Of a stretch of DNA of 64,000 nt, positions 19,787-31,697 are shown in pieces. Every line of letters starts with the position of its first letter. Positions within the stretch are counted from its first letter, which is position 1. The notes beneath the pieces were generated by a model. It was given only the letters and a program-made list of their open reading frames with translations. It searched no databases and was not told the origin of the DNA. The position numbers and the translations under genes are program-made. Source of the DNA: Apophysomyces variabilis (lineage: Eukaryota; Mucoromycota; Mucoromycetes; Mucorales; Mucoraceae); the NCBI GenBank assembly GCA_002749535.1, contig MZZL01000382.1, positions 1 through 64,000 of the forward strand, given 5' to 3'.

Positions 19787-22700
19787 TAGGGATCACCATA
19801 TATCCGTGACCCGTCAACCCGACCCGATCTGTATCCGTTTAGACCGGATACGGGTTGCTATTTTATGACCCGGTTAATAAACGGGTCAAGAAAGTAGTAA
19901 CCCGACCTGACCCGTTTAACCCGTTTAGCTTTTCTAGGTAGAGTCACCATAGAAAAAAGTGTTCAATAATGTCTTAGTCAGTAAAAGCATTCAAATGCAT
20001 TCCTTTTAAACAGTATTATAAGACATGTTTATTGGGTGTCAAGATAAGAACGCATAAGTGAACAATTGTCATTCAGCATTGCAACTATGCATGTTCAAAT
20101 GGTAGCTACATTACACTGTTAAAGTAAAAGCATCTGATTTCGACCGTCATTAGCATGACGATGTTGTTCTTAATCAAATGTGAAAGGCAACAATCTGTTT
20201 TCATGGTTTAGATTTATTGTAGTCTTTTGCAAGAAGTCTGTTGGGGAGAAGAAAAATGTTTGACAAGCTTGCCGCAGTAAAAAGAAAAAAAAGTACCCTT
20301 TGCAAGATTAGTGGAATGTCTAAACACATGTTGATTCAGATTTTCATAATGACAAAGCAGCATGACATTACAAGCGTAAAGCTTAAACTGACTACTATGT
20401 CAAAACTCGTTTATGTATAACAAAGAATAAATGAAAAAGCTCTCCATTTTATTTTTGTAGCAATTGAACAGCTAACAGGCATTATATAAAACGCTTACCT
20501 TCAATACTCTACTATTAGGCCAAAGCATATACGTTTGCAAAGACTGCCGCAGTAAGGAAACAATGGTTGGCACGATGCAATGATGTTCGGCAACCGCAGT
20601 AAATTACCACAAAAGGGATGCTGACTTTGGTGAAGTTGAAGATCAATCTAAAAGGTCCGATCTTACTAAGAACATGTCCTGCCGCAGTAATTGACAACTA
20701 TTGTAAAGCTGCTATTGTAGTAATGGCGTAGTAAACTTCCTGTTTTGAAGTAGAAGGAAAAAAAAGAAGATCGTACAAGTGCTGCGGTAGAAAGCTATAT
20801 AATCAGAAAGCATTAACCGACGAGAAAAGCATTATCTCTCTGTTATCTTTTTTCTTACCTGACACAATGCAATATTCGTTCGCTGAAAGCTCGACCAATG
20901 CTCAACGTCAAGCTTCTGAATTGACTGATGTAAGTAATATACCTTCTTAGCCATATCTAATTGTATACAGGATATGTTGTCCACTATGGTGACAGAAATT
21001 GAGGACGCTGGATCAGATGCTGAACTTTCAAGACAAGAGTCATATATGTCGATTGAAGCAAACCTTGATGACAGTTCGTCACCTGCCCCACCAAACAAGA
21101 AGCAAAGGACTCCAACCAGCTGGATCTTTGTAAACAATTGGGCAACCCGGCAAAAAGTTGGAGGTGTTAACAAGATCGTTTGCAACTACGTTAGTCGTTC
21201 TGGCAGTCGTTGTAACCATGAGTTTGCCAGCGGTGATGGATCTACTGGCAACGTAATCAGACATCTTTTATCCAAGCATAAAATTTCCAAGGATTCTCCT
21301 GCTGCTAGTGCTGGTTCTATTCCTCTTTTCAATGGACCTCTCAATATGTACTTTACCAACGCTGATAGAACGGTCCAAAAATCAATTTTCAGCAAAGAAA
21401 AGTTTCGGCAAATCCTTGTTGCTGATATGATATCTACCGCCTCTCCATACACGTCTGTTTCCCGTCAAACGTTGCAAGAACTCCTTTATCTCGCTCATAG
21501 CGCTCCTGATCTTGCCAGCCTAAAACTTCCTAGTGCATCTACTATCAAACGTGATCACCAGAAATACTATGAACAGTATCAGCAACAAATAACCGATCTT
21601 CTGAAGGATCAGCCTTACATGTCATACACGGTTGACGGTTGGACAAGTGATCTTAGAGATGCATTCCTTGGGATAACAGCACACTGGATTGATTCAAACT
21701 GGAAGCAACAATCGATCGTTATCGGATTTGAACCTCTCAACGGCCCTCATTCTGGATCAAACATGGCTCAGACAATCATGATGGTGTTAGCTAAATTTGA
21801 TCTTACCTCAAAACCGTTTTTCATAACAACAGACAATGCATCCAGCATGATCGCAATGGCAAGAGAATTGGAAACGTTAGTTGGAAGTGGCATCTTCAAG
21901 GCGGATGAAAATCGCATCTCTTGCATTGGACATATTATCAATTTGGCAGCACAATCAGTTATAAAAGATGGATTGCTAGCAGAGGCCAATGATGATTTGA
22001 ATGGTGATCAAACTGTTGATGGAAATGAGAATACTATTAGCAATTCTGTTGGTAAGCATTACTGTTACAAAAATACATACCAATAGTAACTGAACTTATC
22101 TTGTAGGTAACATTATCCAACGTCTTCGTCGTGGTATCATCAAGATTAGATCTTCACCACAAAGAAGAGAAATGTACAAACGGTATTGTACTGCCAACAG
22201 TCTAGCAAGCAAAGAATTGATCATGGATATCAAGACACGCTGGAACTCTACCTTTATGATGCTCCAAAGAGCACATGAGCAGCAAAAAGCATATAACGAT
22301 GTTTGGCAAACCTCAAGCGAAGTGTCCGCTTATGGACTTTCTTCAGAAGATTGGCAGTGCGTTGAAGAAGTTCAGAATCTACTTTCTGGCTTTGATACGT
22401 TTACTTCAGAACTCTCAGGTGCATTGTATCCGACGATAAACAGTACCATACCTGTGTATAACTGGTTGTTCGACCATGTGGAAAAATACAAAGAAGAAAA
22501 AATGGCGGTAAGAAATACAAGTTCAAAAGTACTATCACAAACACTTACTAACTTTTACGTTCGTTAGACGTTCCCAACTATTGCTCTTGCTGCTGACTTT
22601 GCTCATTCCAAGTTGAAGGAATATTACAGTAGAAGTACTGCACCGGTCTACTCCATTGCAACAGCTCTTGATCCACGCGCAAAGTACCAATGGTGGAGTG

Positions 22701-23609
22701 ACATTGAATGGCCAACGGAATGGATCGTGCAATCAAAGCATGCGGTGCAAGCGGTTTGGGAAGAAGCTTTTCGTCCAAAGCTTAATGTGCCATCAAACGA
22801 AATGCCGCAAAAGAAGATTCAATTGTTCAAGCCAAAGGCGCCCAGCGATCAGTTGAGTGAGTACATTGCAGAAGGGACGTTCGCGGAATCAACGCAAGCA
22901 CTGGAGTACTGGAAGAGTCGTAGCACGCAGTGGAAAGAGTTGTCTGAAATGGCGTTACGATACCTAGCAGTGCCGGCAACATCAGTACCATCAGAACGAT
23001 GCTTTTCACGAGCAAAGTTTTTTATACCATTTGAACGCAATCGTTTGTCGCAGGAATCACTTCAGCAATTAGTGTTGGTTGACTCTTGGCAAAAGGCGTT
23101 AAACGGCCAAGAAAAAAGTTTTTGTGAAGAAAAATAAAACAAGAAAGCTTTTTACAGTCCCCAAAAAATTCTGTCCCCTTTGCTTTTATTTTTACTTTGA
23201 CACCTTTCTCTCTTATGCCTTGCTTTAAAACCTTTGTCGGAAAATAAATACACTTCTTTTACTTTGACCGTCCTTTCAACAGATGCCATTGCACCATTAC
23301 GACATCATACCATCATATGACATTACCACTTTAATTCGCAAAAAAAATTCCCTTCTTTTTTCCTTACTTGTTTCTGCTATATTTTGCAAGGCTACAAATA
23401 AACTATTGCTGCGTTTTACAACGTACTTTTTATTACACAAACGTCAAAGTGCTTAACCATATTCGTATCCTTAAATACTATTGGTTGACCCGTACCCGAC
23501 CCGTCAACCCGCCTCATATAAACGGGTTGGATACGGGTTATCCGTTTATAAACGGATCGGATACGGGTTGACCTTCAACCCGACCCGACCCGACCCGTGA
23601 AGATCCCTA
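19787..23609 (+). mobile_element. hAT transposon, family B, with an uninterrupted transposase
   Basis: A 3,823-bp element with TIRs TAGGGATCACC (left) and TAGGGATCTTCAC (right, reverse complement). The subterminal regions carry dense GACCCG/CGGGTC motifs (about 19806-19930 and 23480-23600). CGCAGTA-type motifs recur upstream of the transposase (about 20273, 20545, 20592 and 20681). The flanking octamers differ (GGTGGAGG against GCTCCCAG), so no target duplication is visible. It is related to the family-A element over the protein but not over the subterminal DNA. Confidence 0.9.
20867..23137 (+). CDS. hAT transposase (BED finger, DDE core, hATC), apparently intact
   Basis: Four exons fit GT-AG rules and stay in frame: 20867-20929, 20971-22051, 22107-22507 and 22568-23137. 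The start gives MQYSFAESST, matching the start of the dead relative. Order: BED-type zinc finger region (SWIFVNNWATRQ, CN...C, LLSKHKI) near residues 70-130, the hAT catalytic core (YTVDGWTSDLRDAFLGITAH ... TTDNASSM), a mid-region helical domain, and the C-terminal hATC dimerisation domain (YLAVPATSVPSERCFS). No stop or frameshift was found in the exons, whereas the relative at 4135-6395 has at least four. It may still be mobile and could act in trans on related ends. Confidence 0.88.
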
Positions 23610-24228
23610 GCTCCCAGACTATGTCTGTAGCCTTAAATTTTTTATTGTCAGACAAGTGATATCATATAAGCTGTCTCACTTATGTATCAAACTGAGTGAC
23701 GAGTTGACAATGCCTTATGCTAAAGTCTAAGACTTTATAATTGTTAAAAATTGCATGACTTTTGGGTGACTTGGGTGAGGGCAATGAGAGAAGGCCTGTA
23801 GAGTGTTTCCTTTGCTTTACTTATCCAGCTATCTTACGGGAATTACTGCGAATACTCCAACGGGACACTCCAGTCCCCCCAATTCTGAGCACTTTCTAAA
23901 ATAAAGGTGATGATGATCACTATAAACAGGCGGAGTGTAGTATGGAAATAGCGGAGTACTGTAGATTGGAGTGTCCCCAAGTGGAGTGTCCTGTAAATGA
24001 AATCTGTCCATATAACAAATATTAGCAAAGATAAGGTAATTATGATAAATGAATATGAAACAATTCTGACAGTAGTAGGGAAAAAGAGGAGCTGTTTATA
24101 ACAAACTGTTAGACATATAATTTAGTATTTAAGTTGGTAATAATTTTTGCAACATAGCAAATATAGCTGTATATAACTAGTTAATAGCAATAACAGAATC
24201 ACTGCTTTGCTAGACATCCTTTTCAATA
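23610..24228. other. Spacer with a small MITE-like inverted repeat
   Basis: No gene. A short MITE-like structure (23860-23994) is listed separately. The remainder is AT-rich. Confidence 0.5.
23860..23994. repeat. Possible 135-bp MITE with GGACACTCCA ends
   Basis: The left end ACGGGACACTCCA and the right end (reverse complement ACAGGACACTCCA) match at 12 of 13 positions. The right end carries a second copy of the GGAGTGTCC motif about 13 bp further in. No clear target duplication was found. Small size, inverted ends and lack of coding sequence suggest a MITE, but one copy cannot prove it. Confidence 0.4.
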
Positions 24229-25691
24229 TCAAGATATCTCCATATAGTTTCGGATATTATGCCCATAGCCTAATTTAGAGCACGCCTGTTTGATGTATCT
24301 TTCTATATGCGGCCACTTCAGTCTGATACTGCGTTTCATGTCCAACGTTATCCAGTGGTTTCCGTTGACATGGTGCAAGATAACTGGGAGTGGTTTCTGG
24401 CGGGGTAGTGGCCCATGCACAGGGAGATAAAGTAAAAGCGGGTATACCAAATTCCCATTTGTATCAGTTGTCTCGTCGTCAGAATAAACAGCAATAGGAA
24501 TGCGATATGTGTCTGCTGCTAGTTGAACACATTTAGGAGCAGTAAACCAATACCCCATATTTTTAAAGGACAGATGTTGACCATTCACTGACAAAGAAAT
24601 GTCAATTCCATAGCTAATGAGCTCCTGTAGCTTTTCAACTGGGCCAATTGAGAGAAAGTAGTGTTGATAAATAGCTGCATTTTCAGCCAAGCAGCTAAGC
24701 ATATCCTGTTTAACCTGCAAAAACTTGTTCTCATCATCTTTGAAAACATGTGTGAGCACACAAAAGCTACACCATCCATCAGCTTTGACGTCAATTACAC
24801 TTGTAAAGCTGCTTCGTTGTATATCAGCGTTGATATGGAAGTCAGCAGTCTCATTGAAAGTACGTTTGGCCCTAAAATTAATTAGCCTGCATGGCACCTA
24901 TTTTACGTTCTATACCTTTTGTCTTCGATGCTTTCAAGAAACTTGTCTTCACGATCTCGCTTTTCAGACAGAATATAGATATTACTGTCAATGGAGTTAT
25001 TTTCATACATGCTGTCCAAGCTGGCATTATCTTTTTGACAATCTTTGCAGATTTGTTTCTCCTCAGTTTCAAAGCCAGACTCGATTCATTTCCCAGTGGA
25101 TGTCTCTGAACGTCCTTTCTTTTTTATCATATGAGGAAGTTTCACCTCTTCTAAGAGTACTTCTTTTAAAGAGTCGAGCGCATTATTGATAGTTTGTATT
25201 ATTTCAATCTTCTTGAAATTGCTTTCTGCGTTCCTGACTGCGTCTTGTATACGTTGCAATAGAGTTAACATGTTTTGTTGGATTTCCCCGCCAATGGCTG
25301 ACGTATTTGCAGGAAAATATTCTACGTTGTATTGTGATGCGTAAGACAACTACACTAAAAGACGTTACCAACTTCAATAGTTACCTTCCGCGTAATTAAG
25401 GTACCAACGCTGGAGAATCAAGTGAATTTCTATTGTACCATTTGCTACAGGAGGTAACATATGCTGGCAAGGAAGCTTGTAGTAAACTTTTGCCTTGCAG
25501 TTACAGCTGTTTTTCTTTTTAAGTAAGCCATTTTCTGCGTTTTCCCAAGCTCTCTTCAATTCCTTTTGAACCATGTTAATGGCGAAAAAGGACACTTTGC
25601 CATAAAGCTGTTTCATAGCAGTGTGCTCATTGTCGTCAAAAATTGGTCGTTTGCATAGCTCACTAAAGAAGTCTTGCTTCTCCACTTCCAT
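24229..25691 (-). pseudogene. MULE transposase C-terminal part with SWIM finger and OTU-type protease domain
   Basis: On the minus strand, 25691-25374 encodes a SWIM zinc finger (CNCKAKVYYKLPCQH, i.e. CxC...CxH, 25461-25505), typical of Mutator-like/FAR1-type transposases. After two or three short frames that could be linked by introns, 24897-24229 encodes an OTU-like cysteine protease domain: DVKADGWCSF with the candidate Cys at 24769-24771, and a C-terminal NGNHWITLD His motif. A plausible intron with a TTTTAG acceptor joins 25072-24878 to the OTU frame. The MULE catalytic core that should lie upstream (beyond 25691) is not seen, so this is a truncated relic or a gene fragment. Confidence 0.7.
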
Positions 25692-26346
25692 CTAATCGTT
25701 GATTAGTATTACTAACCTGTATATTTCTATTTAACATTTCCGAGAAAAACGGACTTGCTGTTCTTCTAATTACATCATCAATGGAATTAACAGTTTGCAT
25801 CATTGAAGTATTTAAGAGAGAAATAAAGATAAAGAGATCAAAAGGATACTTTGAGACTCTTGGATATCGTTTTATTCAAAAGTCAATTACTAGTTTTAAC
25901 AATCTCTACTGCTAATGTCTATACTGTCTGGATGCTTAGCCAGATATCTTATTAATCAGAGGATGCGTAAGCTCTGAGTAATCATGGTGGATTGATAATG
26001 ATTGATAATAAGTGATTGTCAAGATGTTATTGTCTATCTGAGTTTGAATGAGAGAATTCAGGGATGATCACAAATCACTATGTTCCTGCTAAGATTGTAA
26101 TCATTGTAATTGTCTTGTCACACCTATTATAAGATAGAGAGACTATACTAGAAGTTTGTATAAGACCGCAATGATTGCTTTATTAGAGGAAACAAGGTGA
26201 TAACTGAATGCGTATGATCGTTACATAATAAAAATATGTCAAATATAACACTGAGGATAATGTTTCCAGAAGTTCCAAAGCTAGGACGTCGAGAGAGCGG
26301 AATATAACTGAAATTTGATATTGGATATCTTGAGTGCAATACCCTC
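25692..26346. other. Spacer, possibly LTR-derived
   Basis: AT-rich with no supported gene. Parts (about 25800-26350) look like retrotransposon LTR or UTR sequence lying 3' of the gag relic, but I could not pair two LTR copies. Confidence 0.3.
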
Positions 26347-26717
26347 TCAGTGTTGGAACTTGCTGAACCAGGCATGAGTGATCAGAACAGCATTTGGAGG
26401 TTGATATCTCGCTTGCTGCATGGGTGGGTACGAGTCAATAAGAGAACGTTTGATGTCCTCATCCAGCACATTAGAAAATAGGTCGGCCTGTAAGTCAGGT
26501 AGCCGGCGAAGCAGCTCCTCTGGGGGTGACCAGTTGTAGTGAGGTCTAGTGGGCAATCAGTGGGGCAACGTTGAATCCTGGGCGACAATGCCAGTGTTTG
26601 ATTGTTGCAAGTGACGTTGCTCAATCATTTGTTGTTGAGCCTGGAGCTGTGACATTAATTACAGTAACGTGGGATCCTGTGCAGGACCCTGGTTAGACAT
26701 ATTTTCGTTATCCATTT
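26347..26717 (-). pseudogene. Gag-like relic of an LTR retrotransposon
   Basis: From ATG at about 26717 on the minus strand one reads MDNENMSNQGPAQDP, a stop, a Gln-rich helix (QLQAQQQMIEQRHLQQ), another stop, then WSPPEELLRRLPDLQADL to a stop. The start resembles Gag N-termini of fungal Ty3-like elements, with a short charged head, a coiled coil and a Pro-rich turn. Two in-frame stops and the absence of knuckle or pol show it is a fragment. Family assignment is by resemblance only. Confidence 0.45.
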
Positions 26718-27640
26718 AGGCGCGAGGTGTTCTTGAGGTTGGGTTGTCCTGAGCGAAAAGAAGATCTGAAGATATCTTTTGTTTTATTAAACAACTTATA
26801 TAGACGACATCAATAGTTTCCAGAAATTTCTTCGAAATTCGCTATCAATAAAGGAAAGAAGATCACAGCACACATCTTTTCATAGCGACTCCGAGGGTCT
26901 CACTCAATTGATGGGAGATTTATCGACCATCAATTAAAGTGATGTTCCACTTTGCCACATAGAAATAGCTAGGTTTGCTGTATTCTATAGATAACAGAAA
27001 TAATCATAATGGAATCATTTATGTAATGATAAAGATTTGTGAGCAAAGGATACAAATATGTTCAGGACAACATGCATGACTGGTTAGCCATATCTAATGC
27101 AATAGAGCTTTGGGAATTTATTGGGATCCCCAGGGAGGCGGCCCATAACAACTGTCCGCAGTTATGGCTCAAACTTCTCCGGTCGGGAATTAAATTGGAT
27201 GGGGTCACTTATGGCTCAAAAGTGTTATGGCCCATAAGAAAAATGAAAAGCGAAATAGTTTAGACTAGCATCGCTCTGCTACAAAAGAAGGTCCATTGCA
27301 ATAAAGCTTTCGTAATAGATCAGAACCATGGCACTCTATGCTCGTGTTCTTCTAGACTTCGGACTAAAAATTAAGACAGCAAAAAGCATTCGCCTCAGGA
27401 TACTGTGAGAAGCACTTTAACCGGAAGGCATTTACTGTGTTTTTCCCGTTTGTCTGCGTGTTTCTATTTTTTTATTTGCGGACGGGGATTCAAGTTTTTT
27501 GCGGAATCCAAAAATGCTTTTGCATGAATGGATGAAAATATTTGCGGTCAGACTACCCTACTTTGCGTACAGTCCTGTCACATGTTCACAATCACAGATA
27601 GTTTATTTCAAACCACAGCAAGACGAATTTATTTAAAGAA
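26718..27640. other. Spacer without a supported gene
   Basis: Possible 5' LTR or leader remnants lie at 26740-26950. An inverted GGCCCATAAC / GTTATGGCCC pair occurs at 27139-27148 and about 27224-27233, possibly the end of a small transposon. No gene. Confidence 0.35.
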
Positions 27641-28400
27641 GTGGTTCTCTATTTTTGCATCTAACCATAAACCTCTCCGAGTGTTGATCCATCTTTGACA
27701 GTTTGGGCGCTTTACTTTTCGCGCTGCTTGAACAATATGCCCTTGATGGTTATCGTCCACTTATAAGGGCTCCTTTCCCATCCCAGCCTTCACTTTGGCC
27801 CAAAACGCTTCTATTGGGTTGAGAAAGGGAGACTCTGGAGGAAGATAAAGACATTTGTATCCTCTTTCTTCGACCAACTGCTTAACCTTGACTAGTGTAT
27901 GGATGGGTACATTATCTATGACAAGATACTAACTGTTCATTCCGTGGCAATCCAATCTTTTGTGACTGCCTAATAGACAAAGTTTAAGATACAATAGAAA
28001 AAAAAAGGAGAATATAACTACATGCAGGGAATATTAAAGTGGAGTGTAAGGCAATACAATTGAGCAGAACCGGCACTGGTACATTGCCCTGACAGCTTCT
28101 GATGCCATAACTGACAGAAACGGATATGATAGCATCAATGACATATAGAAGCAAACGAAGAGGGTATATTTCCTCTACAGATGTTCCGTTCTGTTCCAGA
28201 CCTTCTATCAGACAGAGTCCATTTTTCTAAATTGTTGTCATCCATAAGACATTCATCGATTTTCTTATCCATGACTGTGATTTTTGGTTTCAGTGACCCG
28301 AGCACTATAAACGCGAAGGGACAACACCTTTTTTGCTCCTTGGCTCTGTTCTCCAAAGCTCCCCGGTATATACTTCGCATTGATCACATGTACAGAATGA
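27641..28400 (-). pseudogene. Tc1/mariner-type transposase relic (DDE_3 fold)
   Basis: On the minus strand around 27935-27767 the frame reads LVIDNVPIHTLVKVKQLV, then YLPPESPFLNPIEAFWAKVK. This holds the second catalytic Asp and the last Asp/Glu motif of Tc1/mariner/IS630 transposases. An in-frame TAA at 27761-27763 precedes a typical C-terminal tail (NCQRWINTR). Upstream fragments to about 28400 look like earlier parts of the same protein but carry stops and shifts. I found no clear terminal repeats. Confidence 0.75.
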
Positions 28401-29155
28401 CTGATGTCCCTCTTCTGTATCCTTTAGCCTGCATGACCTCTGTCCCGAACCACTTTGGTTGTGTGAGTAAGCTCCCTGTACTCCACTAGGTAAGTGAAAA
28501 AGAAATATTGTCTGTTTATCCACAGTGTTATTCATTATATTCTGCTTCCAAGTCCTCGCCAGGTGTTACATCGCTTCAAGTCCTCTGCAGTGCGTTACAC
28601 TCTAACCGGCAACCCATGGAAGCCTTGCCTCTCTCTCACCGCCCCCACCGATACAGGTGCGGGGCTGGCCCCTGCCCTTTGGGTAGGATTACCCTTCCGG
28701 GGTAAGTCAAAAAAGATGTCAAGCTATCCTTCCATTTACTAACCATGAACGTTGTTTTACGCTGCTCGAATGAATTTCGTGTCCACGGAAGGACCAAGTT
28801 GAGGTAAGTAAAATATATTTCCCGCATAATCCATTTACTAATGATGGATATTTCTATCCCTTTTAGCGCAAACTTGACCTTGCATGGATGCAAAATTTAT
28901 TTAGAGTAGCGTAAAAAATTGATTAAAGTTTATTGTTTGATTTTATAACCGTGAGTGCTGCGTTCTTAACATGTCCACTCTGGTTCCTTCTCGTAGATAA
29001 AGCGAAAAAAAACCCTTTGCGAGAAAGAGGGAAAAAAAGGTAGAGGCATTGGGATTGGGGAACTAAAGTAGAAGGGAGCAGGGGGGGGGAGACGGGAAGG
29101 AAGGTTATGGACAATTGTCGGGCTTGAGGATATGTATCATGTCTGTGGTTGTTAA
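28401..29155. other. Spacer between transposon relics
   Basis: Mixed composition, with a GC-richer block near 28600-28710 and a G-run near 29082. No supported gene. Part may be 3' sequence of the LINE-like relic. Confidence 0.35.
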
Positions 29156-30131
29156 CTAGCCATGAGACACAAAGAGCTGGGCCACAACGCGTTTCACGTT
29201 GTCTTGTAGGGTGGCAATGGCGCGGAGGCAACAGTTTCTCTGGCAATGGATGGCGATCTTCTGCCGATCTTTGGGAGGGAGCGAGGAGTAGGCGGGATCT
29301 CTGAGGTGCGTAGGATCAGTAGGATCAAAGTTTGGTAGGCGAGAGATGTTGGCTTCTTGTAGTCTACTTGTGAGTTCAGGGAGATAGCGGTCGTGAATGA
29401 GAAGACCGATGACATGGCGGGCGGGGAAAGCAAGGTCAAGTTCACGAGCACTGTGGATACCGATCGTGCCTAGGTATTGGCGGATTTGGGGACGTGACAA
29501 TCTCTTTTTGCACGGTATATACACGTACTGAAAGTGCGATGAAGTACTTTCCGGCGCTTGGAAAAACTGGCTGGCAAGAAGGGCAGGCTTAGTGGCAGAC
29601 TTTAGTTCTGGCAGAGTTGGTGTCCGCTGAGAGGGAGCAGGTGGCGATGGCGAATATTCACTGGGTTGTGGGGCAGAAGCAGCATCTTCTTTGGAAGATG
29701 TAGGAGGTGTTTGCGCTGGTGGTGTGGGCTTTGGCTTGACTATTGTCTTTGGCCATGAGGAAACGGTCAGGATGGGACGTGGCGCGGGTTTCACTGGTGC
29801 TACTTGTGTAGGCACTGGGCGGGATTGACTAGGCTGTTTGGACATGGGAGCAATCGACTGTAAATATCGAGTGTGTAGAGAGGCGTGGTTTGTGTGGGCA
29901 CTGGGAGAGGCGGCTTTCAAGTTCTTTGACACGGGCTGTAAGGGCTTCGACTTGTTTCTGTTGATGGGCAAACGCTTTTTTGTAGAATTCGCGGTCTATT
30001 TGGGCCTTGCGTAGCTGTTCTCAAAGCTTTTCGGCCTCTGTGGGCGGTGGCGCTCTGAAGATCCAAGCTGGGTCCTTGGGGTCTGGCTCAGGCATGCGAG
30101 CATGCTGACGATTGTTGTTCTTATGACTCAT
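29156..30131 (-). pseudogene. LINE-like ORF1 relic
   Basis: From ATG 30131 the minus strand encodes MSHKNNNRQHARMPEPDP, a TGA stop (30021-30023), then a coiled-coil helix (KQVEALTARVKELESRLS). A frameshift near 29930-29970 leads into a long Pro/Ser-rich linker. A folded domain (YVYIPCKKRLSRPQIRQYLG ... LPELTSRLQEA) ends at 29156. Coiled coil plus Pro-rich linker plus a small RNA-binding-like domain suggests ORF1 of a non-LTR retrotransposon, but no ORF2 follows. The relic's 5' end lies 150 bp upstream of the UCHL5-type gene, head to head. Confidence 0.5.
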
Positions 30132-30280
30132 GGCTTGCTTTCTTGTGTAACGACTCAAGACGCGGAAGAGAGCGCCCGCGGGAGAAAATTGTTCAATAAA
30201 CAGTATGGCCATCGGTCTATTTCAAGCACCGATAGTGTGACAATGACAACTCACACATTTGCTCGCTTTCACTTCACCTG

Positions 30281-31697
30281 ATGGCAGACAGTAACAATCC
30301 CTTACCAGCTCTAGATAAACCATGGTGTCTTATCGATTCTGAGCCAGGTAATTGACGCACATTTCCACGGACGGCATCTAACACTCGTCATTCCAACTTA
30401 GCTATATTCACTCAGATGGCGAGAGAATATGGCGCGAAAGGCATAAAGGTTGAAGAGCTTGTTTCTGTAGACTTTGATGAATTGGCAGCGCAGTCGTTAG
30501 TATGGGATGATAGTTACAATTTGTCTTACTTCTGGAATAGGTCAATACTTGGTTTAATTTTTGCGTATTCCTACGAAGAGGATCCACTTCCGGAAGATTG
30601 CGGCAAAGAGGATCCTGATAGTGACGCTGTAGTGTTTTCCTGTCAAGTAACTTGCCAATACAGATTTCAAATGTCACTAACAATAAATTCATAGGTGGTT
30701 ACGAATGTATGTGCCACGCTAGCTCTGTTAGGTGTATTGCTCAACTGTTACGCGTCAGTTGACATTGGCGATTTTCTTAGAGAGTTCAAGGAATTCACTG
30801 CTGGATTTGATGGGGTTGTACGTCATTATTCGTTTCCCGATTTACGCAGGTTTTTAAAAGGTTTTTTGTTTCAGATGCGTGGCATGGCTGTTGGAAACAG
30901 TGAAAAGTTTCGCATCACACACAATAGCTTTGCCAGGTAAAAGCTCGGTTTCGAACGGTTATGATAATTAAGGATTTATGCAGTGCGCAAATGAAAGCTG
31001 AACAAATGCTGTCCGATTATGACGTTGTCGGTAATAGCATGTTAGAAGAGGAGGATATATATCATTATATTAGCTATGTGCCAATTGGCGGATATATATG
31101 GGAGCTCGATGGCATGAAAAGATACCCAGTAAAGCTTGGTTAGTATGGAGTGCCATAGAGGATACCATGCTAATATTTTAACTAGCGCCTTGTGATCAAC
31201 ATGACTGGCTACAAGTGCTTAAACCGATAATAGAGAAACGTCTCCATTGGTACATCGTGAGCAAGAGCCTGATAAGGTTTTAACGTGTTATTCTCAATAG
31301 TGACATGAAATGCAGCTTAATGGCAGTAGTACGGGATCCGTCGCATATATATAAAGACGAAATCCGTCTAAGTAACGAGATCGTAACGGAGATTGATACA
31401 GTGTTGGACTTATACAATGCAAGGAAACGTGGAAGAGACGAAGATGATAACGAAAATGAAATCGTGGAAAACTGCGAAACTCATGCAAGAAAATACGTTA
31501 AAAAGATATTGGCTGATGCACGATCTGAAGCTGTAACAAAAAAATACGAAATAATGACAAAGATGAAGGAAGAGCAAGAAACGGAGCAGAAGCACCACAT
31601 GGAAATCCAGCGTCGACGACACGACTATAGACCATTTCTTGAATGCTTGCTCACAAAGTTGCATGGTCGTGGAATCCTTCAGAAAATTTTGCAATGA
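30281..31697 (+). CDS. UCHL5: UCHL5/UCH37-type ubiquitin carboxyl-terminal hydrolase
   Basis: Eight exons stay in frame: 30281-30347, 30402-30495, 30541-30646, 30695-30814, 30875-30936, 30984-31138, 31186-31249 and 31301-31697. They give about 354 residues (human UCHL5 has 329). The protein opens with WCLIDSEPAIFTQMAREYG, the UCH family start. Catalytic residues are in place: the oxyanion Gln and active Cys in QVVTNVCATLA, the His in IYHYISYVP and the Asp in WELDGMK. The C-terminus has a charged helical tail ending RRRHDYRPFLECLLTKL, the ULD region that in this family binds Rpn13 on the proteasome or the INO80 complex. It trims ubiquitin chains. Exon 3 follows a very short 45-nt in-frame intron that could also be retained. 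Confidence 0.92.
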
